The position numbers and the translations under genes were made by a program. Positions 44,433 through 51,825 of a stretch of 64,000 nucleotides of DNA are shown in pieces. Source of the stretch: JBBDRW01 sp040905265 (lineage in GTDB: Bacteria; Bacteroidota; Rhodothermia; Balneolales; Balneolaceae); the NCBI GenBank assembly GCA_040905265.1, contig JBBDRW010000177.1:7961-71960 (forward strand), given 5' to 3'. The stretch's first letter is position 1, and each line of letters begins with the position of its first letter. Under the pieces are notes generated by a model. It searched no databases and had not been told where the DNA came from. It saw only the letters and a program-made list of their open reading frames with translations.

Positions 44433-46139
44433 TTATCGGGGACGGTTGCGGGTGATCTCAATGAACTCTTCATTGTCCACACCCGGCCGGCCGTCATAGT
44501 TGGCTACCTCTACGGTAGAAGAGTAGACCAGGCGGGAGGTTCGGACCAGCTTCGGTATATCGACATTCTCTATGTGATCGGATGGCCGGTGATAATCCTC
44601 ATGCACACCTGTAAAGAAAAAGACAAACGGGACTCCGAGCCGTCCGAAATTCCAGTGGTCGCTCCGCCGATAAAACTGGTTGCGATCCTGAAGGTCGTTA
44701 AAAAAGTAATCGAGCCGCATCTCCACCGTGCGGTCATTGGCCACATGGACCAGGCTGTCAAGTTCCGAAGAGATAATATTCCCCCCGATGATATAGACAT
44801 AATCGGTATCTCCCGCCTCCACATTACGTGCATCACTTCTGCCGATCATATCGGCATTAAACGCTGTAACTGTCTGCTCGATCGGAATCGCCGGGTGGTC
44901 GCTGTAATACCTGGAACCGAGCAGCCCCTTCTCCTCCGCGGACACATGCAGAAAGAGTACGCTTCGTTTCAGCCGGTTTCCGGCTTCGGCCGCCTGATGA
45001 AGCGCCTGCGCGGCGGCCATCAACCCGGCCGTACCGCTCCCGTTATCATCCGCGCCGTTGTTGATCATATCTCCGTTATTATCCGGATTGGTAATCCCCA
45101 CATGGTCGTAATGGGCCATCAGAACCACTACCTCATCCCGAAGTTCGGGATCAGCTCCCTCCAAAAGCGCGACTACATTTTCTGTCCGAATCTCCCGGGT
45201 CCCTTCATAGGGCCGGTAATCGAGCTGATAGCCGAGTTCTTTCGCTTCAAACGAGCTGATCTCCCGGATCGTCTCTTCCCGGAGTTCCTCCAATTCATCC
45301 ACCGATCCAAGACCCAGCAACTCTGCTGCCAGCAAGGGGCTTACTTCCAGATACCCCTTCTGATCCGGTACGGAGCGGGTCGAGGTATCGAGATAGGCGA
45401 GCCGCATTGATCTCGGTTTCTGTATGAGAGTCGAAGCCAGTTCAGACCTGCTTTCAAACGACTCCTGTGAATCGCCCGAGATAAAGAGAATGCCTGCTGC
45501 CCCGGTCTTTTCAAACAGAGAGTCGGGCCGGTTGATATCGGTTATTGAAGGGTCGATCAGAGTATCTCCATTCGCGATATAGGGAATATCATCAAAAATC
45601 AGTACCCAATTGTCCCGGAAATCAGCCCCTTCCAGATGGTGCACCCCCCTGGAAGGATCATTCACGCCAAAGCCCGCAAACAGGATCTCCCCTTTGTGCG
45701 CCGTGTTGCTCCCCGCCAGCCTTAGAAATCCCGGTCGATTGCCGGGTACAGCCTTCTCATGGCGTACCAGTGCAGTATCTCTTCCGGAAACATTATAGAT
45801 TGAAAAGACCAGGCTGTCGGTCTGTTCTGCATTCAGCCCGAAGTACTGAAAGTACCCTTCATCTCCCATCGGTTTGAAGCCGAGTTGGTTGTAGTAGCCG
45901 GCCAGATAATGTGCCGCTTGCTTCTGGCCAGGCATACCGGTTTCACGGCCCTGCAGAGAGTCATGCGCAATCGCCGATAACTGCCCGAGCAGGAACTCTT
46001 CTGAAATCGCTTCGCGGTACTCGAGCATCACCTCATTGGAAGCGACCTCCATGTCAGAAGATCCTGAGGGGAGTTGGCTCATACAGCCGGAGAGTAGAAT
46101 CAAAGGGTATAGAAATGGAACAACGTTCTTGAGACTCAT
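44433..46139 (-). CDS. M28-family zinc aminopeptidase lipoprotein
   Basis: Exported metallopeptidase of 568 residues, lipobox LLSGC. A PA-like insertion (about residues 130-260) precedes the catalytic domain. Metal-site motifs are VVLMAHYDHVGI, NGADDNGSGTAGLMAAAQAL, HVSAEEKGLLGSRYYSD, FNADMIGR and a late SDHWNFGRLGVPFVFFF with GVHEDYHRPSDH. These match M28 enzymes with two zinc ions, typically aminopeptidases in the cell envelope. It is transcribed after scpA on the same strand (about 120 bp gap), but the two have no obvious functional link. Confidence 0.93.
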   Translation of the reverse strand: MSLKNVVPFLYPLILLSGCMSQLPSGSSDMEVASNEVMLEYREAISEEFLLGQLSAIAHDSLQGRETGMPGQKQAAHYLAGYYNQLGFKPMGDEGYFQYFGLNAEQTDSLVFSIYNVSGRDTALVRHEKAVPGNRPGFLRLAGSNTAHKGEILFAGFGVNDPSRGVHHLEGADFRDNWVLIFDDIPYIANGDTLIDPSITDINRPDSLFEKTGAAGILFISGDSQESFESRSELASTLIQKPRSMRLAYLDTSTRSVPDQKGYLEVSPLLAAELLGLGSVDELEELREETIREISSFEAKELGYQLDYRPYEGTREIRTENVVALLEGADPELRDEVVVLMAHYDHVGITNPDNNGDMINNGADDNGSGTAGLMAAAQALHQAAEAGNRLKRSVLFLHVSAEEKGLLGSRYYSDHPAIPIEQTVTAFNADMIGRSDARNVEAGDTDYVYIIGGNIISSELDSLVHVANDRTVEMRLDYFFNDLQDRNQFYRRSDHWNFGRLGVPFVFFFTGVHEDYHRPSDHIENVDIPKLVRTSRLVYSSTVEVANYDGRPGVDNEEFIEITRNRPR

Positions 46140-46261
46140 CGCAGTAGTGGATTATAACATTTGTGAAATAGTGTCTCTATGAGTTTTCTTACAAACACTA
46201 AATAAACAGGAAAAGGGATCGAAACCGGGCAGATTAGTCGGTTCTCCGGTACCCGTTTTTT

Positions 46262-47023
46262 CTACTCTTCCGAAAAACCGGCGTGAATAATCTCGTCCAC
46301 CGGCCGGAGATCGAGATGAAAATCGACCGCATCCTGATCCGGTTCCAGATAGAGCCGGATCTGCTGTTCTTTCAGCATTTCTAGAACGGCAAGAAATGTG
46401 ACAACCACTTCCAGGCGGCTCTTGAATGCTTCGCAGAGAGCAATAAAGGAGGTTTTACCCCGATTCTGAAGAGTGCGTATCACAAATTCACACTGCTCTT
46501 CGACCGTAACAGCCACCTTCTCCACCTTGTGGTAGGCGTGCTGCTTTTTAATATCCGCCAGAACCTTCCGGAATGCTGCCATCAATTCAAAAATTGAGAC
46601 ATCTTTTAATGCCTCTCCGGAGGCCTGTTTCTCTACCTGATCCTCATCAAAATATCCACGGTAGTACTTCAGACGCGCCTCTTCATCGATCACCGACATC
46701 TTTTCGGCCATCTCCTTGTAGCGTTTGTACTCCAGCAGTTTCTGAACCAGCTCGTATCGAGGGTCCTCTTCATCCAGGAGCTCCTCATCCTCCCGGTCCA
46801 TCGGGAGCATCATCTTCGCCTTGATCGACATCAGCATACTTGCCATCAGGATAAATTCACTGGCAACATCCAGGTCGAGTTCCTCCATGAGGTGGACATA
46901 CTCCAGAAACTCATTCGTGATATGGGAGATCGGAATATCGTAGATATCCAGCTCATCCCTCTTGATAAAGAAGAGGAGCAGATCGAGGGGGCCTTCAAAA
47001 TTTTTTAGCTGGACTCTGTACAT
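46262..47023 (-). CDS. scpA: Segregation and condensation protein A
   Basis: Kleisin subunit of the SMC-ScpAB condensin that organises the chromosome. The ATG at 47023 starts MYRVQLKNFEGPLDLLLFFI, the conserved ScpA N terminus; the longer frame adds eight residues. ISHITNEFLEYVHLMEELDL and ASMLMSIKAKMMLP follow, with the acidic linker EDEELLDEEDP and the C-terminal winged helix (VVTFLAVLEMLKEQQIRL). About 253 residues is the normal size. scpB and smc are not in the window. Confidence 0.95.
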   Translation of the reverse strand: MYRVQLKNFEGPLDLLLFFIKRDELDIYDIPISHITNEFLEYVHLMEELDLDVASEFILMASMLMSIKAKMMLPMDREDEELLDEEDPRYELVQKLLEYKRYKEMAEKMSVIDEEARLKYYRGYFDEDQVEKQASGEALKDVSIFELMAAFRKVLADIKKQHAYHKVEKVAVTVEEQCEFVIRTLQNRGKTSFIALCEAFKSRLEVVVTFLAVLEMLKEQQIRLYLEPDQDAVDFHLDLRPVDEIIHAGFSEE

Positions 47024-47164
47024 GAGCTGAATCAAAGGGTGCCGCACCAGAATACCTGACTGCTATCCTGCAAAAACAGTGACGTTGCGAACCTGCCGGC
47101 AAAAGCAGAAATAGCAGTTTTGTGAAGATCGTAAATTAAGTTGAAAAGGCAAAAGGAGAAGTGA

Positions 47165-47262
47165 ACCTGGCGTACCGTCAATCATGCGATCTGACAAACG
47201 GTTCCGCCAGGTGGCGATGCCCCATAAGAGCATGGGTACCCGTACACAACTATCTTGTCAAG
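47165..47262. repeat. Palindrome-containing intergenic element just after the ftsY stop
   Basis: ACCTGGCG (47165-47172) pairs with CGCCAGGT (47205-47212), with a second paired block ACCGT/ACGGT inside. The interior GTCAATCATGCGATCTG resembles GTCAACCGTGCGATGTG in the element at 50554-50629. GCCCC..AAGAG is also shared further along, so this may be a decayed relative. The region ends at the ftsY stop. Confidence 0.4.
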
Positions 47263-48222
47263 TTACCCCTGATCCCCAAAGAGTGCATCCACAAATGAGG
47301 CGCGGCCAAAAACCTGCAGATCTTCAATCTTCTCTCCGACCCCGATGTACTTGACCGGAACACTCAGTTCATGGGAGATTCCGATGACGATCCCCCCTTT
47401 AGCTGTTCCGTCCAGCTTGGTAAGTACCAGGCCGGTTATATCGACCACTTCCGTAAATGCTTTGGCCTGCTGCATCGCATTCTGCCCGGTCGATGCATCG
47501 AGTACCAGTAACACTTCATGCGGGGCGTTCTCGACCACTTTCCCCATCACCCGTTTGATCTTTCCAAGCTCTTCCATCAACGACCGCTTGTTGTGAAGCC
47601 GGCCGGCTGTATCGATCAGAGCGACATCCGCTCCCCTGGACTTTGCCGATGATACCGTATCATACGCGACAGCTGCCGGATCTGCATCCTGCCCCTGCTG
47701 AATAATCGGAACACCGGCCCGTTCACTCCAAATTTTCAACTGATCCACAGCGGCCGCCCGAAACGTATCCGCCGCACCCAGCAATACCTCTTTTCCCGCC
47801 ATTTTGTAGAGATGCGCCAATTTTCCAATGGTTGTTGTTTTCCCCACTCCGTTCACACCCACTACCATGATGATGTGCGGTTTTTCGGGAAAATCGGCAT
47901 GAAAATCTGCCGGTCGTTCAGGCCCGCTCTCTTTCAGCAGTGCAGAAATCTCCTCCCGGAGGATCTGTTGCAGCTCATCCTGGGTCAGGTATTTGTCTTT
48001 GGCAACCCGCACTTCCAGTCGTCCGATGATATCCAGTGTTGTCTTTACCCCGACATCCGAAGAGATCAGAATCTCCTCCAGCTCGTCAAGCACGTCGGCA
48101 TCGATCTCATCCTTGCCGGCAAGCGTTTTGCCCAGCTTTTGAAGCAGCCCTTCGCGGCTCTTTTCAACCCCTTTGTCGAGTTTCTCCTTCTTCGCAAGTC
48201 CCAGTTTATCCAGCCAGCTCAT
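47263..48222 (-). CDS. ftsY: Signal recognition particle receptor
   Basis: SRP receptor GTPase that docks ribosome-SRP complexes at the inner membrane. The 319 residues lack the long acidic A domain of the E. coli protein, as in many bacteria. NG-domain motifs are GVNGVGKTTTIGKLA (P loop), AADTFRAAAVDQLKIW, VALIDTAGRLHNKRSLM, TKLDGTAKGGIVIGI and the C-terminal YIGVGEKIEDLQVF. It lies between the pgsA-like gene and scpA on the same strand. A heptanucleotide array and a palindromic element fill its upstream gap. Confidence 0.97.
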   Translation of the reverse strand: MSWLDKLGLAKKEKLDKGVEKSREGLLQKLGKTLAGKDEIDADVLDELEEILISSDVGVKTTLDIIGRLEVRVAKDKYLTQDELQQILREEISALLKESGPERPADFHADFPEKPHIIMVVGVNGVGKTTTIGKLAHLYKMAGKEVLLGAADTFRAAAVDQLKIWSERAGVPIIQQGQDADPAAVAYDTVSSAKSRGADVALIDTAGRLHNKRSLMEELGKIKRVMGKVVENAPHEVLLVLDASTGQNAMQQAKAFTEVVDITGLVLTKLDGTAKGGIVIGISHELSVPVKYIGVGEKIEDLQVFGRASFVDALFGDQG

Positions 48223-48230
48223 TTGTTATA

Positions 48231-48280
48231 GAATTTAGAATTTAGGAGTAGACGTATTCTTTCCTCTGTCACCTATACTA
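48231..48280. repeat. Two-armed heptanucleotide array upstream of ftsY
   Basis: Units GAATTTA, GAATTTA, GGAGTAG (48231-48251) are followed by CGTATTC, TTTCCTC, TGTCACC, TATACTA (48253-48280). The purine-rich units come first and the pyrimidine-rich ones second, as in the arrays at 43180 and 18454. The palindromic element at 48278 begins inside the last unit. Confidence 0.62.
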
Positions 48281-48402
48281 GTGTCCTAAGAAAATGTCAA
48301 GGTCAAGGCGGGCGAAGGCCAAAAAAACGCAGTGTACAAGTTGTACATGAGTATTTTTTGGACGAGCCCAACGCAGAGATTGACGTTTTCTTAGGACACT
48401 AG
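48278..48402. mobile_element. 125-bp palindromic MITE-like element supplying a stop codon
   Basis: The ends CTAGTGTCCTAAGAAAA and TTTTCTTAGGACACTAG are perfect 17-bp inverted repeats, extended by TGTCAA/TTGACG. The centre TGTACAAGTTGTACA (48333-48347) is itself a palindrome. There is no coding frame, so it would be non-autonomous. Its right end provides the TAG stop (48399-48401) of the pgsA-like gene. I recall similar TGTACAAGTTGTACA-centred repeats in other bacteria but cannot verify that here. Confidence 0.75.
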
Positions 48403-48995
48403 TTAAATTCAGCTCCTTTTCGGATCTGATTGAACCTGTAAAAATAGTGAAAAAATGACCCAACCATCAGTATAACGGAAGTAATCATCAAAAACTGTTG
48501 TATTCCGGCTGCATCCGGCAGAAAAAAGACAGATACCCAGTAGAGGGCCATCACATTGACGGACACCTTTCCGGACATCACCGCCATGGCCACCTTGCCC
48601 CGAATCCACTTGATGTAGAGAGATCCCGCAATGATGGAGAGATCCCGAATTACACCGAACAGAAAGTACCAGAGTGGAATCCAGCCCAGCCAGACCGTAT
48701 AGGCAAACAGTAAACATGCCATGAATTTGTCCGCTACCGGGTCGAGCGCTTTTCCCAACTCGGACACTTCATTCCGTTTTCGGGCAACCAGCCCGTCCAG
48801 GTAGTCGGAAAAAACACCGTAAACAATCAGCAGCAGAATGGGTGTATTGAGTTGATAATGATTCTCCATATGCAGCCAGATGACAGGAAAAGCTACCAGT
48901 ATACGGGAGAAAGAGATCAGGTTTGACCAGGTATAGATATCATCTTTTACCGATATCTTTCGTCCGTCTATATTGGTAAGTTTATGCTTGGTCAT
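48399..48995 (-). CDS. CDP-alcohol phosphatidyltransferase (PgsA-like)
   Basis: Inner-membrane enzyme that probably transfers a phosphatidyl group from CDP-diacylglycerol to glycerol-3-phosphate or a related alcohol. The catalytic signature DG-x2-AR-x8-G-x3-D-x3-D is complete (D67, G68, A71, R72, G81, D85, D89 in DYLDGLVARKRNEVSELGKA and the following LDPVADK). About six hydrophobic segments fit the family. The TAG stop lies in the end of the palindromic element, so the original C terminus may have been slightly different. pgsA itself is the likeliest identity. Cardiolipin or phosphatidylinositol-phosphate synthases share the motif. Confidence 0.9.
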   Translation of the reverse strand: MTKHKLTNIDGRKISVKDDIYTWSNLISFSRILVAFPVIWLHMENHYQLNTPILLLIVYGVFSDYLDGLVARKRNEVSELGKALDPVADKFMACLLFAYTVWLGWIPLWYFLFGVIRDLSIIAGSLYIKWIRGKVAMAVMSGKVSVNVMALYWVSVFFLPDAAGIQQFLMITSVILMVGSFFHYFYRFNQIRKGAEFN

Positions 48996-49074
48996 GAATA
49001 TGGATTTCTGAAATCACAACACTGTAATCGCACGGTGTTCTCTCCAGGAGTTCATTTATTATTGCTGTATCCGA

Positions 49075-49212
49075 TGTCATCTCAACCACAGGAGGCTTTG
49101 CATCCGCCGGTGGGCAGGCTGGCCTCGTTACGATCCCAAAAGTCCGACAGACTCCTGGTTTATCAAAACCTCCACATACTGTATGGGGTAAAATCGCATA
49201 ATTGAGATGACA
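49075..49212. repeat. 138-bp region bounded by an 11-bp inverted repeat, with relic motifs inside
   Basis: TGTCATCTCAA (49075-49085) and TTGAGATGACA (49202-49212) are exact inverse copies. Inside are AGGAGGCTTTGCAT (near 49090) and CCGACAGACTCCTG (49144-49157), two motifs that recur elsewhere between genes in this window. No open frame spans it. It lies between the divergent pgsA-like and Nudix genes, filling most of that 298-bp gap. Confidence 0.5.
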
Positions 49213-49293
49213 CCGTAAATACAGGAAGGATCGGACAAAAATATCAATTTTTTCGATACCTCTCAGTGAAAACCGAAATCATCCCGTTTTCTC

Positions 49294-49881
49294 ATGAATC
49301 AGAACAGAATGAGTGACAAAGACCCGCTGACAGAAACCACCCGCAGATCTGAAGAGATATTCAAGGGTAAACTTCTTCACGTTTTTCGGGATGAAGTGTC
49401 TCTGCCCGACGGAAAGAGCTCTGCAAGAGAGTGGATCAGGCACCCCGGCGCTTGTGCCATCGTCCCTGTGTTCCGCGACGGCACGATCATGCTGGTCCGG
49501 CAGTTCCGCTATCCCCTCAAGCAAACGTTCTTTGAAGTTCCGGCCGGGAAAATTGACCCTGGTGAACCTCCCTATACAACTGCGGTCCGCGAACTGGAGG
49601 AAGAGACGGGCCTTCAGGCAGGCCATTGTGAGAAGGTGGGCCACTTCCACCCGGTGATCGGTTATTCGGATGAGATCATCCACTGTTTCGTTGCATGGGA
49701 TCTGGACCGGCACTCCATGAATTCGGACAGCGATGAGTTTCTGGAACCGGTACAAATGCCATTTTCCGATGCGACCACCATGATCCGGTCCGGGGAGATC
49801 ACCGACGGAAAGACGATCTGTTCTCTGATGCAGACGCAAATGTGGTGGGAAACCAACGGGCCGTTTGAGATTGCATTCTGA
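49294..49881 (+). CDS. Nudix hydrolase, ADP-ribose pyrophosphatase-like
   Basis: Cytoplasmic hydrolase of 195 residues that probably splits ADP-ribose or a similar nucleoside diphosphate sugar. The Nudix box is complete: GKIDPGEPPYTTAVRELEEE followed by TGL, with the metal-binding Glu cluster. MLVRQFRYPLKQTFFEVPAG just before it is typical of the ADP-ribose pyrophosphatase branch. HFHPVIGYSDEIIHCFVAWD completes the fold. A start at 49309 (MSDKDPL) is also possible. Confidence 0.93.
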   Translation: MNQNRMSDKDPLTETTRRSEEIFKGKLLHVFRDEVSLPDGKSSAREWIRHPGACAIVPVFRDGTIMLVRQFRYPLKQTFFEVPAGKIDPGEPPYTTAVRELEEETGLQAGHCEKVGHFHPVIGYSDEIIHCFVAWDLDRHSMNSDSDEFLEPVQMPFSDATTMIRSGEITDGKTICSLMQTQMWWETNGPFEIAF

Positions 49882-49934
49882 TTTGGCTTGATCCCCCGTC
49901 CTGGTTTTGATACCCGGGGGTTCCACGAATAAAC

Positions 49935-49984
49935 CCCTCCTGTATTCCGTATTCTTCTCCTGACTCCTGTATTCTGCCCTTCCC
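49935..49984. repeat. Heptanucleotide array between convergent Nudix and excisionase-type genes
   Basis: Units read TGTATTC, CGTATTC, TTCTCC (six bases), TGACTCC, TGTATTC, TGCCCTT, CCCTATC. TGACTCC-TGTATTC is the same pair as at 18587-18600. The array runs up to the stop of the excisionase-type gene. Confidence 0.65.
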
Positions 49985-50394
49985 TATCCGTAGCGTTCCA
50001 GGAAGTCTCTGGCTTTAATCAGCTCAACGGTTTCATTGGTCTCGCGATCGATCACCGCTACCTGAAAGAGGCTGATGATCGCCTGGCTGTTAATTGATTC
50101 GATCGTCTCCTTCAGAGAGTTACACTCATCCGTCTCGCTCACAAGGTCGTTCACCCCCTGAACCACATACCGATACTCTCTCTCCCGGCCGGAAGCCTTC
50201 GAATCGGCATCCGGCTGTGACTCTTCAAAATAGTCCCGGATCGCCTCTTCCGTAACGAACCACTGTACACCCATTTTGCGCCCCTTCAGTTTTCCTTCCC
50301 TCAGGTAGGTGCGAAGGGTCATCTTGCTGATCCCCAACCTCTCATGGAGATCCTCAACGGTGTAGAGCGTCAGATTACCGATCTTTTTTGGCAT
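49984..50394 (-). CDS. Excisionase/MerR-type helix-turn-helix protein
   Basis: DNA-binding protein of 136 residues from the ATG at 50394 (MPKKIGNLTLYTVEDLHERL). The N-terminal winged helix LGISKMTLRTYLREGKLKGR with QWFVTEEAIRDYFEES is that of the excisionase family (about 9-57). The C-terminal 80 residues have no motif I recognise and may be a dimerisation or ligand domain. There is no integrase nearby, so it is more likely a chromosomal regulator than a prophage excisionase. The target is unknown. Confidence 0.78.
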   Translation of the reverse strand: MPKKIGNLTLYTVEDLHERLGISKMTLRTYLREGKLKGRKMGVQWFVTEEAIRDYFEESQPDADSKASGREREYRYVVQGVNDLVSETDECNSLKETIESINSQAIISLFQVAVIDRETNETVELIKARDFLERYG

Positions 50395-50553
50395 GGAGCA
50401 CGTTCTTTCTCTTCCTTTCAACCTTCAACGTAAATATACAATCTCTGTGTGAATTGAATAGAGAGAACTTCTCCCCTGATAATTATCGAATCGAGACTGG
50501 GAGGTATCGGTTTGACGGGCTCCCGGCACCGCCACAGTAGACTCGGCAGACTC

Positions 50554-50629
50554 CTAGTGTCGTGTCAACCGTGCGATGTGGGATAAGATCAAGACTTAGC
50601 CCCGCAAGAGTGTCGTTAACAAGGCACTA
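50554..50629. mobile_element. 76-bp imperfect palindromic element ending at a stop codon
   Basis: AGTGTCGTGTCAAC (50556-50569) and GTTAACAAGGCACT (50615-50628) are inverted copies at 11 of 14 positions. Its outer CTAGTGTC matches the ends of the 125-bp element at 48278. Like that element it ends in the TAG stop of a gene, here the DUF4249-like one (50627-50629). A CCGACAGACTCCTGG-type motif lies just left of it. Confidence 0.55.
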
Positions 50630-51637
50630 CCGCAACAGAATCAGGTTTGAGAGCCAGGGGTAGGGGGCCGGTTCACACGGAATGAGACGGGAAAATTCAT
50701 CCGTACAGCTTTCATATGGAATCGTTTTACTGACGATACCCGCCAGATATCCTGTTCCATTCACTACGTTCGAGATACCTTCCGGCAGTTCCACAATTTT
50801 TTCATCAACATTTGAAAAATGAAGATAGTCCGGGCCGGCAGAGGCGATATAGATGGATATTCTTGTCATTCTCTCTTCATTGAATTCGAATCTGTCCTCC
50901 TCGATCGGGGTGACACAATCCCAGGTGATATCCATAACGCGATCGCAAACAGGGCTTGTGAGCGACTGCAGTCGCCTGCGGTCTGCGCGAGGGTCTAACT
51001 CGATCACATACTCTCCGGATGCCTGACGGGCTGTATCCTGAAGATGTGGAAACACGGCCGTATACTCAACTCTGACATTATAAGGGTCAAAGTAGTAGAC
51101 GGTTTGCACATCTGCCAGCCGTTCAACCCCTTCCAGGTAGATAAAATCAGAAGGTTCCGGGTTTGCCTGGCTGCGGGGTACCCTTCTCATGACCGGAACC
51201 GGAAAATCTTCCGGCAGCCGAACCTCGGAATAGCTCTCCTCGCCGGACTCATTCACAGCCCGTACACGATAGGAGCGGCCCGCCAGCAGTTGCCTGTCCG
51301 ACCAGAAATTCCAGGCATAATTTCCGTGGGCATACCCTATCAATACTCCGTTCATCTCTGTTGACTCGCCTGTTTCAACATCTTCCAGCCAGACTGACCC
51401 TTCAAACGGAGCATCGGGATCTGTAAACAGAGACTCTCTTACAGGAGCGACCCGTACCCACTGCGTATCAGCTGAAGCATCCAGAAAACCATAGATCGAA
51501 AAATGATATTGATCATTCACCTGCCAGGGTTCGAAGACCTCGTCACATGCAGAAATCCACATTACCGGACATATAATGAATAGTAATATCCGTTTCAGAG
51601 GGTTTATTGAGAATGGTATCTCTTTCAATTGTATCAT
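50627..51637 (-). CDS. DUF4249-like lipoprotein
   Basis: Exported lipoprotein of about 336 residues from the ATG at 51637 (MIQLKEIPFSINPLKRILLF), lipobox MWISACDE. The beta-rich body (VWLEDVETGESTEMNG, LLAGRSYRVRAVNESGEESY, EVRLPEDFPVPVM) resembles DUF4249 proteins, which usually accompany TonB-dependent receptors. Here no receptor is adjacent. A clear terminator separates it from the RND pump upstream, so the two are transcribed apart. Function unknown. Confidence 0.6.
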   Translation of the reverse strand: MIQLKEIPFSINPLKRILLFIICPVMWISACDEVFEPWQVNDQYHFSIYGFLDASADTQWVRVAPVRESLFTDPDAPFEGSVWLEDVETGESTEMNGVLIGYAHGNYAWNFWSDRQLLAGRSYRVRAVNESGEESYSEVRLPEDFPVPVMRRVPRSQANPEPSDFIYLEGVERLADVQTVYYFDPYNVRVEYTAVFPHLQDTARQASGEYVIELDPRADRRRLQSLTSPVCDRVMDITWDCVTPIEEDRFEFNEERMTRISIYIASAGPDYLHFSNVDEKIVELPEGISNVVNGTGYLAGIVSKTIPYESCTDEFSRLIPCEPAPYPWLSNLILLR

Positions 51638-51747
51638 AGTGTATAGAATTGGATTGAGAAAACGCACCAGTACTTTATAGATACACGAATAACCGGGTTT
51701 ACCCTTACAAAATAATTCCAGATTCCTTGATTCGCTTGGTCCTCAAT

Positions 51748-51790
51748 GTAAAAAGGGCAGCTTTTCACATGAAAAGCTGCCCTTTTTTAC
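51748..51790 (-). terminator. Strong palindromic terminator after the RND gene
   Basis: GTAAAAAGGGCAGCTTTTCA (51748-51767) pairs perfectly with TGAAAAGCTGCCCTTTTTTAC (51770-51790), apart from one extra T, around a 2-base loop. It lies 36 bp after the RND stop. Confidence 0.9.
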
Positions 51791-51825
51791 GTTCAAATTG
51801 AAATGGTCTGTCGGATTCGCCCGGG

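Noticed and set aside
49984..50394. Prophage excisionase marking an integrated element
   Set aside because: There is no integrase, attachment-site duplication or phage gene nearby. The surroundings are ordinary chromosomal genes.
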